Shown: piece by piece, positions 21,961 to 30,928 of the stretch
Layout: every line of letters starts with the position of its first letter
Numbering within the stretch: position 1 is the first letter of the stretch
Assembly (NCBI RefSeq): GCF_026738875.1
Contig: NZ_JAPQFJ010000017.1
Span: 30,231-94,230 of the forward strand
DNA length: 64,000 nt
Direction of reading: 5' to 3'
DNA from: Clostridium brassicae
GTDB taxonomy: Bacteria; Bacillota; Clostridia; Clostridiales; Clostridiaceae
Made by a program: the position numbers and the translations under genes
Notes under the pieces: model-generated
What the model was told of the DNA's origin: nothing
Seen by the model: the letters and a program-made list of their open reading frames with translations, nothing else
The model's database searches: none

Positions 21961-22380
21961 ATGGCTAGAAGAGAATTAGAAGAAAATTATATACCTTTTC
22001 AGTGTATGATTATTAGTAGTATAAATAGATTTAATATTGAAGGTATATCAACTGCTCAATACTATATATTAGATATTTTAGATAAGCAAGGTCCCAAAAC
22101 AACTAAAGAGTTATCCGAAATAAGAGGAATAACACAGCCGGGTATATCAAAATTAAACAAAAGTCTTTTAGAGAAAGGCTACATAAAGCAAGAACGACAA
22201 AAAACTGACCGTAGATATTATAGTATTTTTATTACATCTGCAGGAAAACAGTTTCTCGGAAGGACAGAAAAATTTGGAAAAGAGATAATGGATTTAATAG
22301 AAAAAACACTTAATGAAAATGAATTAAAAACTTTTTCGAAATTATGCAAAAAAATTACAGATTCTTATAATGAAAAGTGA
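21961..22380 (+). CDS. MarR-family transcriptional regulator
   Basis: 139 residues. Winged-helix core about 35-110 with TTKELSEIRGITQPGISKL and a wing RQKTDRRYYSIFIT. The GTG at 21952 abuts the AGAAAGGG ribosome site, so the ATG at 21961 is chosen. It is second in an operon with the UvrA-like ATPase and is the natural candidate to bind the perfect palindrome at 19608. The ligand is probably the compound against which the ATPase protects. Confidence 0.88.
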   Translation: MARRELEENYIPFQCMIISSINRFNIEGISTAQYYILDILDKQGPKTTKELSEIRGITQPGISKLNKSLLEKGYIKQERQKTDRRYYSIFITSAGKQFLGRTEKFGKEIMDLIEKTLNENELKTFSKLCKKITDSYNEK

Positions 22381-22390
22381 TTACGTAATA

Positions 22391-22434
22391 AACACACCTA
22401 TAAGCTACTTTTAAGGTAGTTTATAGGTGTGTTT
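22391..22434 (+). terminator. Intrinsic terminator
   Basis: About 20-bp stem AACACACCTATAAGCTACTT with near-perfect complement, short loop, then TTTT. Closely related to the terminator at 19451. Confidence 0.85.
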
Positions 22435-22452
22435 TATGCATATAGCAAAAAC

Positions 22453-22499
22453 ATACAATATATAGTGAAAAAATAAGGTGTTTATACAATATATATAGA
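22453..22499 (+). promoter_or_regulatory. Tandem NrdR boxes upstream of ribonucleotide reductase
   Basis: Box 1 ATACAATATATAGTGA (22453-22468) matches 14 of 16 positions of the NrdR consensus ACACWATATATWGTGT. Box 2 ATACAATATATATAGA (22484-22499) matches 12 of 16. They start exactly 31 bp apart, the three-turn spacing typical of NrdR box pairs. The nrdR gene itself is not in the window. Confidence 0.75.
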
Positions 22500-22619
22500 T
22501 TATTTTATGAAATAATGGTTTTATAATGTTGATTTTAAAGATAAATACTTATATAATTTATTTAAAAATAATTATTTTATAATAAAATTTATTAATAAAG
22601 AAAAGGTAAGGTTTGGACA

Positions 22620-24911
22620 ATGAATATTAAAATAAGAAAAAGAAATGGACAATATGAACCACTACAAGTAGAGAAAACGAAAAAAATGGTTAGGTTAGCT
22701 TGTGAGGGTATAAAAGACTGTGATCCTCTAGAACTAGAACTAGATTCTAGAATTCAATTTAGAGATGGTATGAATACAAAGGAAATTCAAAAAATTTTAA
22801 TACAAACAGCTATTGAAAAGGTTATTCAAAACAGTAAAGACCAGAATGGAAACAATATTAAAAAGACCAATCCCAATTGGCAATATGTTGCTGCAAGACT
22901 TTTATGCTGTGACTTATACAAGGAAGCTAAGATTAGTAGAGAATATAATAACTTTGGTTATGGAGATTATTATAAGTTAGTAAAAAAATTAGTTAGTATG
23001 AGACTTTATGGAGATTATTTAGTGCAAAACTATTCTGATGAAGAAATAAAAGAGTTAGCAGATTACATAGTGCCTAAAAGAGATGAACTGTTTAATTATG
23101 AGGGCTTAAAATTACTAAAAGACAGATATCTAATTAAAGGGCATAATGGAGAGATATTAGAGCTTCCTCAAGAACGTTTTATGACTATAGCTATGCATTT
23201 AGCAATCCCTGAGGGGAGTAAGAAAGTTTTTTATGCAAAGAAATTTTATGATATTTTAAGTGAACTAAAAGTTACAGTAGCTACTCCTACATTAGGAAAT
23301 GCAGGTACACCGTTTTATCAATTAAGTAGTTGTTTTATATCTGTTGTGGGAGATAATTTATGGTCAATTTATGATGTTAATCAAAAGTTTGCGCAAGTTT
23401 CAAAACATGGTGGAGCATTAGGCATCTACATTGGGAAGATAAGAGCTTTAAATAGTGAAATAAGAGGTCATAAAAATGCATCTGGTGGAGTTATACCTTG
23501 GATAAGACTCTATAATGACACAGCAGTAGCTGTTGATCAGCTTGGCAGGAGAAAAGGTGGTGCGTCTATAACCTTAGACATATGGCATAAAGATATATTC
23601 GATTTTCTTGATGTTAAAACTAATAATGGAGATGATAGAAGAAAGGCTCATGATATTTTTCCCGCTGTAAGTATCCCGGACTTATTCATGGAAAGATTAG
23701 AAAAAAGAGAAAATTGGTCTTTATTTGATCCATATATGATAGAGAAGATAATGGGATATAAGCTAGAGGATTATTTTGATGATGTTGATAATAAAGAGTT
23801 TACAAAGAGATACTTAGAATGTGAGAAAAATACTTATATTAAAAGAGATACAGTACCAGCACTTGATATTATGAAAAAATTAATGAAAAGTGCAGTAGAG
23901 ACAGGAACTCCTTTTATTTTCTTTAGAGATACTGTAAATAAAGCAAATCCTAATAAGCATGAAGGTATGATATATTCATCAAATTTATGTCATGAGATAG
24001 CTCAAAATATGAGTGAAAGTGAATTGGGTAAAGAAGAGATAATTAATGAAAATGGTTTTCCAAAGGTTATTCAAAAAATTAAGGCTGGAGATATGGTAAC
24101 TTGTAATCTTAATTCAATAAATCTTAGCAAAGTTAAAAAAGAGGATTTTGATAAGTGCATTCCTCTTCAGATAAGAATGCTTGATAATGTTATATCTCTT
24201 AATGAACTACCTGTTAAAGAGGCCAGAGTTACTAGTGATAAGTATAGAGCAATTGGATTGGGGACAAGTGGATATCATCATTTTCTTGCAAATAACAAAA
24301 TAATGTGGGAAAGTGATGAACATATTAAAGTAGCAGATGAAATTTTTGAGGAGATAGCTTATGTGGCAATAAAAGCTTCTATGGAATTAGCTAAGGAAAA
24401 GGGAAGTTATCCTGTTTTTAAAGGTTCAGAATGGGATACAGGAAAATACTTTGAGAGAAGGGGCTATAACTCTGAAAGATGGAAAAAATTGCAAATCGAT
24501 ATTAAAAAGCATGGTATAAGAAATGGTTATATTACGGCCATTGCTCCTACAGCTAGTACTTCTAATATAGCTAATACTACTGCAGGAATAGATCCTGTGT
24601 TTAAGAAGTTTTTTATAGAAGAAAAGAAGGGAAGTTTTACACCAAAAACAGCACCAGATTTAAATGAAGAAAATTTCTGGTATTACAAAGAAGCACATAC
24701 TATAGATCAACAATGGAGTATTAAAGCTTGTGCTACTAGACAAAAACACATAGATCAAGCTCAATCTTTTAATTTATATATAACTCCAGAGATAAAAGCT
24801 AGAGAAATTCTAAATATGTATATGGAAGCTTGGAGACAAGGACTTAAAACAATTTATTATGTAAGAAATAAATCTTTAGAAATGGACGAATGTACAAGTT
24901 GTTCAAGTTAA
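22620..24911 (+). CDS. nrdA: Class I ribonucleoside-diphosphate reductase, alpha subunit
   Basis: 763 residues; reduces NDPs to dNDPs with the beta subunit encoded next. The N-terminal ATP-cone (about 1-95, IRKRNGQYEPLQVEKTKKMV) gives allosteric control of overall activity. Catalytic cysteines are visible: Cys238 in SSCFISV, the thiyl-radical Cys457 in NLCHEI, and Cys495 in TCNLNSINL. PTASTSNIANTTAG is the conserved loop. The C-terminal CTSC pair serves reduction by thioredoxin or glutaredoxin. Upstream NrdR boxes indicate repression when dATP is high. Clostridia usually also carry the anaerobic NrdD enzyme, so this oxygen-requiring type may serve under microaerobic or repair conditions; that is inference. 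Confidence 0.95.
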   Translation: MNIKIRKRNGQYEPLQVEKTKKMVRLACEGIKDCDPLELELDSRIQFRDGMNTKEIQKILIQTAIEKVIQNSKDQNGNNIKKTNPNWQYVAARLLCCDLYKEAKISREYNNFGYGDYYKLVKKLVSMRLYGDYLVQNYSDEEIKELADYIVPKRDELFNYEGLKLLKDRYLIKGHNGEILELPQERFMTIAMHLAIPEGSKKVFYAKKFYDILSELKVTVATPTLGNAGTPFYQLSSCFISVVGDNLWSIYDVNQKFAQVSKHGGALGIYIGKIRALNSEIRGHKNASGGVIPWIRLYNDTAVAVDQLGRRKGGASITLDIWHKDIFDFLDVKTNNGDDRRKAHDIFPAVSIPDLFMERLEKRENWSLFDPYMIEKIMGYKLEDYFDDVDNKEFTKRYLECEKNTYIKRDTVPALDIMKKLMKSAVETGTPFIFFRDTVNKANPNKHEGMIYSSNLCHEIAQNMSESELGKEEIINENGFPKVIQKIKAGDMVTCNLNSINLSKVKKEDFDKCIPLQIRMLDNVISLNELPVKEARVTSDKYRAIGLGTSGYHHFLANNKIMWESDEHIKVADEIFEEIAYVAIKASMELAKEKGSYPVFKGSEWDTGKYFERRGYNSERWKKLQIDIKKHGIRNGYITAIAPTASTSNIANTTAGIDPVFKKFFIEEKKGSFTPKTAPDLNEENFWYYKEAHTIDQQWSIKACATRQKHIDQAQSFNLYITPEIKAREILNMYMEAWRQGLKTIYYVRNKSLEMDECTSCSS

Positions 24912-24974
24912 GCATATCTTTAAAATAATTATATTTAAAGAGGATATATGTGAAGACGAGGGGGAGTATAGTTT

Positions 24975-26003
24975 ATGCTTAAAAAAATGATATTTAACGA
25001 AAATGGTCAACGTGGAACAGAGTCAATGATAAATGGTAATACTACTAATTTAAGAGAGTGGAATAGAATAAAATACAGTTGGGCAAGGGATTTTTATAGA
25101 ACAATGCTTAACAACTTTTGGATACCAGAAGAAATATCCCTTAATGAAGATGTAAAGCAATTTCCATATTTAACAGATGGAGAAAGAAATGCTTTTGACA
25201 AAATTATTTCTTTTTTAAATTTTTTAGATTCAATACAAAGTGAAAACCTTCCTAATATATCAAGGTATATAACTGCTGCTGAAGTTTCTTCGCTTTTAAA
25301 TATACAAACATTTCAAGAGGAGATACATGCACAGAGTTATTCATATATACTTGATACAGTTACAAATCCAATTACTAGGGATAAAATATACGATGAATGG
25401 AGAGAAGATAAAACTCTTCTTAAAAGAAATAAATTTATAGCAGGTATTTATGAGAAGTTTAATAAAGAACCGGAAATAAATAATTTTTTAAGAGTAATCA
25501 TGGCAAATTATATATTGGAGGGAATATATTTTTATTCAGGATTTAGTTTCTTTTATACCTTAGCAAGGCAGGGTAAAATGACCGCAACTAGCACAGTTTT
25601 CAAATATATAAATAGAGATGAAGTTACTCACCTTGTGCTATTTCAGAATATCATTAAGGAACTCAAAAAAGAAAATTCAAATATATTTACAGAAGAATTG
25701 GAAGAAGAATTTAGACAGATGATGAGAATGGGGGTAGAGCATGAGATACAGTGGGGGCAATATGTAACTAATAATGAAATTTTAGGACTTAATGATGAAT
25801 TAATAGATAAATATATTAAGTATCTTTCAAACCTAAGACTAACAGCCATAGGGATAGAAACTTTATATCCAGAAATAGATAAGCATCCTATGGAGTGGAT
25901 TGAAAATTTCTCAAAATTAAATAATACAAAGACTGATTTTTTTGAAGCAAAGGTTACAAATTATACAAAAGCAGCAGCGTTTGATTTTGATGATCTTGAT
26001 TAA
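24975..26003 (+). CDS. nrdB: Class I ribonucleoside-diphosphate reductase, beta subunit
   Basis: 342 residues; houses the dimetal centre and radical tyrosine. By alignment in mind to E. coli NrdB the ligands are Asp85 in FLDSIQ, Glu115 and His118 in EEIHAQSY, with radical Tyr122 present, so this is a tyrosyl-radical type and not a Phe-type (class Ic) enzyme. Later ligands fall in ANYILEGIYF and NRDEVTHLVLF. Ribosome site GGGGGAG 9 nt before the ATG. Second gene of the nrdAB operon, followed by two hairpins. Confidence 0.95.
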   Translation: MLKKMIFNENGQRGTESMINGNTTNLREWNRIKYSWARDFYRTMLNNFWIPEEISLNEDVKQFPYLTDGERNAFDKIISFLNFLDSIQSENLPNISRYITAAEVSSLLNIQTFQEEIHAQSYSYILDTVTNPITRDKIYDEWREDKTLLKRNKFIAGIYEKFNKEPEINNFLRVIMANYILEGIYFYSGFSFFYTLARQGKMTATSTVFKYINRDEVTHLVLFQNIIKELKKENSNIFTEELEEEFRQMMRMGVEHEIQWGQYVTNNEILGLNDELIDKYIKYLSNLRLTAIGIETLYPEIDKHPMEWIENFSKLNNTKTDFFEAKVTNYTKAAAFDFDDLD

Positions 26004-26017
26004 TGAGATTTAATGAA

Positions 26018-26082
26018 TAGGCTATATTTCAAGAAATTCGAAAATTATACATAATGAACTCAACAATTTAAAATATAGCCTA
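26018..26082 (+). terminator. Hairpin after nrdB
   Basis: 12-bp arms TAGGCTATATTT / AAATATAGCCTA with a 41-nt loop. No clear T-run, so it is a weaker terminator or an mRNA-stabilising hairpin. Confidence 0.45.
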
Positions 26083-26105
26083 ATGAATACTAAAATGAAG
26101 TTTTA

Positions 26106-26150
26106 AAAATAGCTAGCTAAGTGTTGAGATATATTTTAGCTGGCTATTTT
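26106..26150. terminator. Bidirectional terminator between nrdB and thrC
   Basis: 15-bp arms AAAATAGCTAGCTAA / TTAGCTGGCTATTTT with one G-T pair and a 15-nt loop; A and T runs at the two ends, between convergent genes. Confidence 0.75.
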
Positions 26151-26197
26151 CAATATAGATATCATCTTTAAGTAGTAAATTAAACAGTAATTTTATA

Positions 26198-27316
26198 TTA
26201 TATATCAGATTTTAATCCAGATCCACATAAAGGAACTACTACTTTACCTTTTAATTTATTTTCTTTATAGTAATCTAAAAATCCTGCAAAAGTTGCTGCA
26301 GTAGTTGGTTCTACATAAAAACCTTTTTGTGATAAGTAAACTTTTGTTTCAATAATTTTATTTTCGCAAGCTGTGATAATTTCTCCATTTGAATCTTTTA
26401 TAGCCTCTAATATTTGCTTTCCACGTTTTGGATCTGCAATTGCTATACCTTCAGCTAGAGTACCTGTGTTAGTAACTTCTTTCACATTAATGTTTCCTTC
26501 CTTAAAGGCTTTATATATTGGGGCACAACCTTTAGATTGAACTGCAATAATTTTAGGGATTTTATCTATAAGCTTAAGAGCTAATAATTCTTTGAAGCCA
26601 TAATAAGATCCTAAAAGTAAAGTACCATTTCCTACTGGAATCACTAATGCTTCTGGTACTTCACCATTTAATTGCTCATAGATTTCATAAGCGTAAGTTT
26701 TTGTGCCTTGGTAGAAAAAAGGGTTATAAACATGACTTGCATAGAATCCATCTCCTCTTTCTACAGCTTTTAAAGCTTCTTTTGCAGTATCTTCTCTAGT
26801 TCCTTTAACTATATTAACAGTTGCACCATGAGAAGTAATTTGTTTGATTTTCTTTGAAGACGTATTTTCAGGAACATATATGGTGCACTGAATTCCTGCT
26901 CTATTAGCATAAGCGGCTATAGAAGTACCGGCATTTCCACTGCTGTCTTGAATAACTTTTTTTATTCCAAGTTCCTTAGCTTTAGCAATTAATACTACAG
27001 CACCTCTATCTTTAAAGGATAGAGTAGGCATTAAGTAATCAACTTTTACTAACAAATTAGGATTGTCTTTTTCAAGTGGTACAATAGGAGTTAACCCTTC
27101 CCCCATAGTGATATCTTTCCAAAAAGTAAAATTATCATCAAAGGGAAGAGCTTTTAAATATCTAAATAAACTCCATTCATTATTTAAAATATCTTCTTTT
27201 GAAAATGTAAAATTAAATTTTTCAAGATTTAATAATCCTCCACAGTCGCATCTAAAAACAAGGGATTTAGGATCATATTTTTTACCACATTCAGAACATA
27301 CATATTTAATTGACAT
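26198..27316 (-). CDS. thrC: Threonine synthase
   Basis: 372 residues; converts O-phosphohomoserine to threonine with PLP. The N-terminal zinc-ribbon-like motif has cysteines at 7, 10, 23 and 25. The PLP lysine is Lys102 in SFKDRGA, and the phosphate loop is SSGNAGTS. The longer frame starts at 27349, but AAAGGAGAG precedes the ATG at 27316, which is therefore chosen. It stands alone, without homoserine genes nearby. Confidence 0.93.
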   Translation of the reverse strand: MSIKYVCSECGKKYDPKSLVFRCDCGGLLNLEKFNFTFSKEDILNNEWSLFRYLKALPFDDNFTFWKDITMGEGLTPIVPLEKDNPNLLVKVDYLMPTLSFKDRGAVVLIAKAKELGIKKVIQDSSGNAGTSIAAYANRAGIQCTIYVPENTSSKKIKQITSHGATVNIVKGTREDTAKEALKAVERGDGFYASHVYNPFFYQGTKTYAYEIYEQLNGEVPEALVIPVGNGTLLLGSYYGFKELLALKLIDKIPKIIAVQSKGCAPIYKAFKEGNINVKEVTNTGTLAEGIAIADPKRGKQILEAIKDSNGEIITACENKIIETKVYLSQKGFYVEPTTAATFAGFLDYYKENKLKGKVVVPLCGSGLKSDI

Positions 27317-27749
27317 AATATTCTCTCCTTTTAATATAGCATGTACCATAAGTTAAATATTTTATATTAAATTTCTTTGATTTTATTTATAATAGTAATT
27401 ATGATTTAGATTTCAGAGTCAGCTTTTCTAATTTCATCTAAGTAACTATAAACATTAATTCCATCCATTGAATATGTATAGTACAATAACTTATTATAAC
27501 ATTTTATTATATTATTTAGTAAAATTTAATGTCATTTCATATTGCTGGAGGAAAGTTAGTAAAAGGTATACAAATTTTGATTATATTTAATTACCATATA
27601 CAGGTTAAGTTGGATTCTTATCTAGCTTAGGATATAATAACATAGTAATGATTTAGCTTGTCATATTAAAGTATGCCAAAGGTTATATCTATAGAGAGAA
27701 GCAAAAAGCTATGATCAATAGTTAAAAAAAGATTTAAAGGAGGGGTAAA
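27317..27749. other. Intergenic region with possible gene remnants
   Basis: 433 bp between divergent thrC and the AlkD-like gene. It holds a coding-like minus-strand fragment (27406-27468) and a short plus-strand frame at 27673-27714 (MPKVISIERSKKL) without a good ribosome site. No palindrome or strong promoter could be read with confidence. Confidence 0.4.
27406..27468 (-). pseudogene. Possible coding remnant (20 residues)
   Basis: Minus-strand frame reading MDGINVYSYLDEIRKADSEI then stop. Composition resembles a protein C terminus, and the frame stays open about 50 nt further upstream before stops. No ribosome site precedes the ATG. It may be the tail of a decayed gene, or chance. Confidence 0.25.
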
Positions 27750-28433
27750 GTGGAAAAGACGATAAGAGAACAAATTTTTGAATTAGCTGATGAAGAATAT
27801 AAAAATTTTCAAAGTAAATTATGCCCTGGTAATGACAATATTGTTGGAGTAAGAGTGCCAGTATTAAGAAAACTCGCAAAGCAAATTGCTAAAGGAAATT
27901 GGCGAGAATATATGAGTACAGCAGAAGATAAGTATTACGAAGAAGTTATGTTACAAGGAATGGTACTTGGTCATGTAAAAGCTGATATAGAGGAAATTCT
28001 AAATTATGTTAAGAATTTTATACCTAAAATTAACAATTGGGCTGTTTGTGATAGTTTCTGCACAGGCTTAAAATTCACAAAAAGAAACATGGAGCGGGTT
28101 TGGGATTTTATACAACCATATCTATCATCTAGTGAAGAATTTCAAATACGTTTTGCTGTTGTAATGCTACTTGACTTTTATATAGAAGAAAACTACATCG
28201 ATAGAGTATTAAAATTATTAGATGAAACAAAGCATGAAGGTTATTATGTGAAGATGGCTGTTGCTTGGGCAATATCAATTTGTTATGTTAAGTTTCCTGA
28301 AAAAACTATGAAATACTTAAAAAATAATACATTAGATGATTTTACATATAACAAGGCATTGCAAAAGATTATAGAATCTTTAAGAGTAGACAAACAAACT
28401 AAAATGCTCATTCGTAGTATGAAACGTAAATAA
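27750..28433 (+). CDS. DNA alkylation repair protein, AlkD-like
   Basis: 227 residues with HEAT-like helical repeats throughout. It shows GVRVPVLRKLAKQIAK near the N terminus and INNWAVCDSFC, the region with the conserved Trp/Asp of the AlkD family, which excises alkylated bases by a non-flipping glycosylase mechanism. The start is GTG at 27750, 4 nt after a strong AAAGGAGGGG. It is monocistronic and ends at a hairpin shared with the convergent DUF421 gene. Confidence 0.88.
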   Translation: MEKTIREQIFELADEEYKNFQSKLCPGNDNIVGVRVPVLRKLAKQIAKGNWREYMSTAEDKYYEEVMLQGMVLGHVKADIEEILNYVKNFIPKINNWAVCDSFCTGLKFTKRNMERVWDFIQPYLSSSEEFQIRFAVVMLLDFYIEENYIDRVLKLLDETKHEGYYVKMAVAWAISICYVKFPEKTMKYLKNNTLDDFTYNKALQKIIESLRVDKQTKMLIRSMKRK

Positions 28434-28441
28434 TTAAGGAT

Positions 28442-28508
28442 ATTGCATAATTAACAAAGAAACTTTAATAATCTTGTGTTATAGTTTCAATTATGCAATT
28501 TTTTATTT
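28442..28508. terminator. Terminator hairpin
   Basis: 11-bp arms ATTGCATAATT / AATTATGCAAT with a further internal GAAACT/AGTTTC stem, then TTTTTT. Its outer arms repeat those at 12753. Confidence 0.7.
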
Positions 28509-28556
28509 AAAAATAAACTAGAATTATTCATCTTATTATAATAATAAGTAATGAAT

Positions 28557-29276
28557 TTATTCTATACCATATTTACCATGTTTCTCTTTATTAACAGCAT
28601 TTTTTCTAGAGAAATAGAGGATGTTTGTATTATCTATACCGGCATAAAATACATCTGCAATATCTTTTATTCCACTCATATTCAGTTGAGATTTAAGCCA
28701 ATTCATATCTAATCCTGCATCTTTCAGATTTTCGCTCATAACATTTCCATCTATTATGATATCTTTCATAAGACCTTTATTGGTAGTAGGAATATTCATG
28801 TGCGAAGGGGTAAGAGGAGCTTTATCTGATTTAGGCAGCACAGATAGTTTTCCATCTACTTCTAAAATAGCAAAATCCACATCACCTAAGTTAAAAATAT
28901 TTTTTTCACGTAATTTCATAGTTAGTTGTTCTAATGTAATACGTACACGTTTCATATTATTTTCTACTATAGTTCCACTAGCAATTAAAACAACTGGTTC
29001 TGAGTTAATTATCTTTCTAATCTTAGAACTTTTAATATGAGCAAGTCCTGTTAATATTGTTAATATTGCAAATATGATTAGAGATATTGATGCAGTAGCT
29101 GCAGTGCTATTTTTACCTATTGATAGGTTAGCAACCATAGAACCCATAGATACACCAACTACAAAATCAAAGAATGTCATCTGAGAAATAACTTTTCTCC
29201 CCATTAGTCTAGTAAGAACTAAGGCCAAGATATATGTAATAGTTCCTCTAAATATTGTAGGTAATACTTGCTGCAT
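28557..29276 (-). CDS. DUF421 (YetF/YcaP-type) membrane protein
   Basis: 239 residues. Three hydrophobic segments in the first 85 residues, with TRLMGRKVISQMTFFDFVVGVSMGSM, then a soluble domain with GTIVENNMKRVRITLEQL and FAILEVDGKLSVLPK, the DUF421 hallmarks. The longest frame begins at 29336, but GGGAGG precedes the ATG at 29276. Family members are common in spore-formers and one is placed near SpoVA genes in Bacillus; a role in spore membrane permeability is inference. A paralogue with the same fold is encoded at 29951. Confidence 0.88.
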   Translation of the reverse strand: MQQVLPTIFRGTITYILALVLTRLMGRKVISQMTFFDFVVGVSMGSMVANLSIGKNSTAATASISLIIFAILTILTGLAHIKSSKIRKIINSEPVVLIASGTIVENNMKRVRITLEQLTMKLREKNIFNLGDVDFAILEVDGKLSVLPKSDKAPLTPSHMNIPTTNKGLMKDIIIDGNVMSENLKDAGLDMNWLKSQLNMSGIKDIADVFYAGIDNTNILYFSRKNAVNKEKHGKYGIE

Positions 29277-29570
29277 GTATATTTCCTCCCTTATCACTCT
29301 GATAAATAACCGTAATATTATTTCCTCAGTTAACAAAAGAAATATGTATTAATATATTTCTTTTCTAGAACTCATGTTGGATTTTTAATTATACAATTTC
29401 CTCAAAATACATATTTTAAGAATTTATATAGCATAATAATTTTAGATTAATATAGTCCATGGAAAAACATAAAGCAAAATATTTAAGTATACAAAGATAT
29501 ACTTTTTTAAAAAAATTAAAAACATAAGATTCAAGACTCAGAACAATAACGTATTTTAGGGAGTGATCAT

Positions 29571-29939
29571 ATGAAAAATAGTACAGTAAGTATTATACTA
29601 GTTACTGCTATTTTAGTTATATTTGTAGGATATTTTTCAATTTTAAATTTAAATTTTGAAAATGAAATAGGAGAAAATCTAAAATTAGCAGAAAATTATA
29701 CAATGAAAGAAGATTGGAATAAGGTTTTAGAAATTTCTACAGCTATTAAAGAGTCATGGAATAATGAAAAGCATTTTATAATGTTTAATTTTGCTGAAAC
29801 AGAATTTTCAACTTTTGAAAATCATCTTAATCATATTATAGGAGGAGCTAATGCAAAACAATTAGACATAACTTTAAGTAATATATTAGCGGCAGAAGAT
29901 ATATGGAAAAACATGAATCGAGTTGTTCCTGAACCATAA
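29571..29939 (+). CDS. DUF4363 family membrane-anchored protein
   Basis: 122 residues with one N-terminal membrane segment (about 6-26) and a helical extracytoplasmic part (KLAENYTMKEDWNKVLEI). It matches the pattern of the DUF4363 family that is regularly coded before DUF421 genes in Clostridia. ATG follows AGGGAG; the next gene starts 11 nt after the stop codon, so the two are co-translated. Confidence 0.8.
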   Translation: MKNSTVSIILVTAILVIFVGYFSILNLNFENEIGENLKLAENYTMKEDWNKVLEISTAIKESWNNEKHFIMFNFAETEFSTFENHLNHIIGGANAKQLDITLSNILAAEDIWKNMNRVVPEP

Positions 29940-29950
29940 GGAGGAGTATT

Positions 29951-30643
29951 ATGGATATAATCATTTATGTATTAAGATGCATTATAATGTTGCTGGTGTC
30001 TTGGACTGGGGTAAGGTTAGTAGGAAAAAAATCAATTGCTGAGATGACATCTTATGATCTAGCTGCAATAATGCTTTTAACTACAGTAGCAGCAGAACCT
30101 TTAGTATATAAGATAACCTCTAAGGCGACAGTAGGGGTTTTTGCTATATTACTAGCTACAGCTTTTCTAGGAAATTTATCATTAAAAAAATTTTTTTATA
30201 ATATAGATGCTAGACCAACTATAGTTATTTCAGAAGGAAAGATTATAGAACAAGAACTAAAAAAAGCTCGTATGAATTTGCCACTACTTTTGTCTGAACT
30301 TAGAATAAAAGGTTATCAAAATGTATCTGATGTAAGGTATGCAATAATAGAGCCTAGTGGAAAAATGTCTGTTATACCTACTTCACAATCTAGCCCTGTT
30401 ACTCCTAAAGAAATGGGCATACCTACAGCACCAGTAAATTTAAGTTTTCCTCTTATTATTGATGGAAAAATAGACAAAGTAAATCTTACATTTCTTCAAA
30501 AAAATGAAGAGTGGCTATTAAATCAGCTTAAGGCATTTTCGGTTTCTAATTTTGATGAGGTACTTTTAGCTCAATATGATTCTTCAGGGCAATTATTTGT
30601 TAATTTTAAAAATAAGAAAATAAATACACCAAATATTTTTTAA
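29951..30643 (+). CDS. DUF421 (YetF-type) membrane protein
   Basis: 230 residues; three N-terminal hydrophobic segments, with SWTGVRLVGKKSIAEMTSYD, then the soluble domain with ISEGKIIEQELKKARMNLPLLLSELR and YAIIEPSGKMSVIP. It is homologous to the protein at 28557 but clearly diverged. It stands in the order DUF4363, DUF421, DUF1657, manganese catalase, which suggests late (forespore) expression, although I could not read a SigG promoter. Confidence 0.88.
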   Translation: MDIIIYVLRCIIMLLVSWTGVRLVGKKSIAEMTSYDLAAIMLLTTVAAEPLVYKITSKATVGVFAILLATAFLGNLSLKKFFYNIDARPTIVISEGKIIEQELKKARMNLPLLLSELRIKGYQNVSDVRYAIIEPSGKMSVIPTSQSSPVTPKEMGIPTAPVNLSFPLIIDGKIDKVNLTFLQKNEEWLLNQLKAFSVSNFDEVLLAQYDSSGQLFVNFKNKKINTPNIF

Positions 30644-30698
30644 TATTTAAATAAAGTTTTGTAAATAATAATAGTTGTAAATCTCTGGAGGTGATAAC

Positions 30699-30908
30699 AT
30701 GGCTACAATAAACAAATTAGAAAAGGCTTTGGCAAGTGCTAAAGGACTTTCCGCAGATTTAAAAACCTTCTCTATGGATACTAATGATAAAGAAGCAAAA
30801 CAAATGTTTGATATGCTATCTACAAATGCAGATAATATAGCTCAAATGTTACAAAATAGAGTGAACTTTGTAAAGTGTGAAGAACCTCAATACAATCAAA
30901 ATCAATAA
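30699..30908 (+). CDS. DUF1657 domain protein
   Basis: 69 residues, small helical protein (SAKGLSADLKTFSMDTNDKEAKQMFDML) of the DUF1657 family, which in Bacillus and Clostridium is found in clusters with DUF421 and SpoVA genes. Strong GGAGGTGAT ribosome site. Biochemical role unknown. Confidence 0.85.
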   Translation: MATINKLEKALASAKGLSADLKTFSMDTNDKEAKQMFDMLSTNADNIAQMLQNRVNFVKCEEPQYNQNQ

Positions 30909-30928
30909 AATAATTGGAGGGCTAAATA

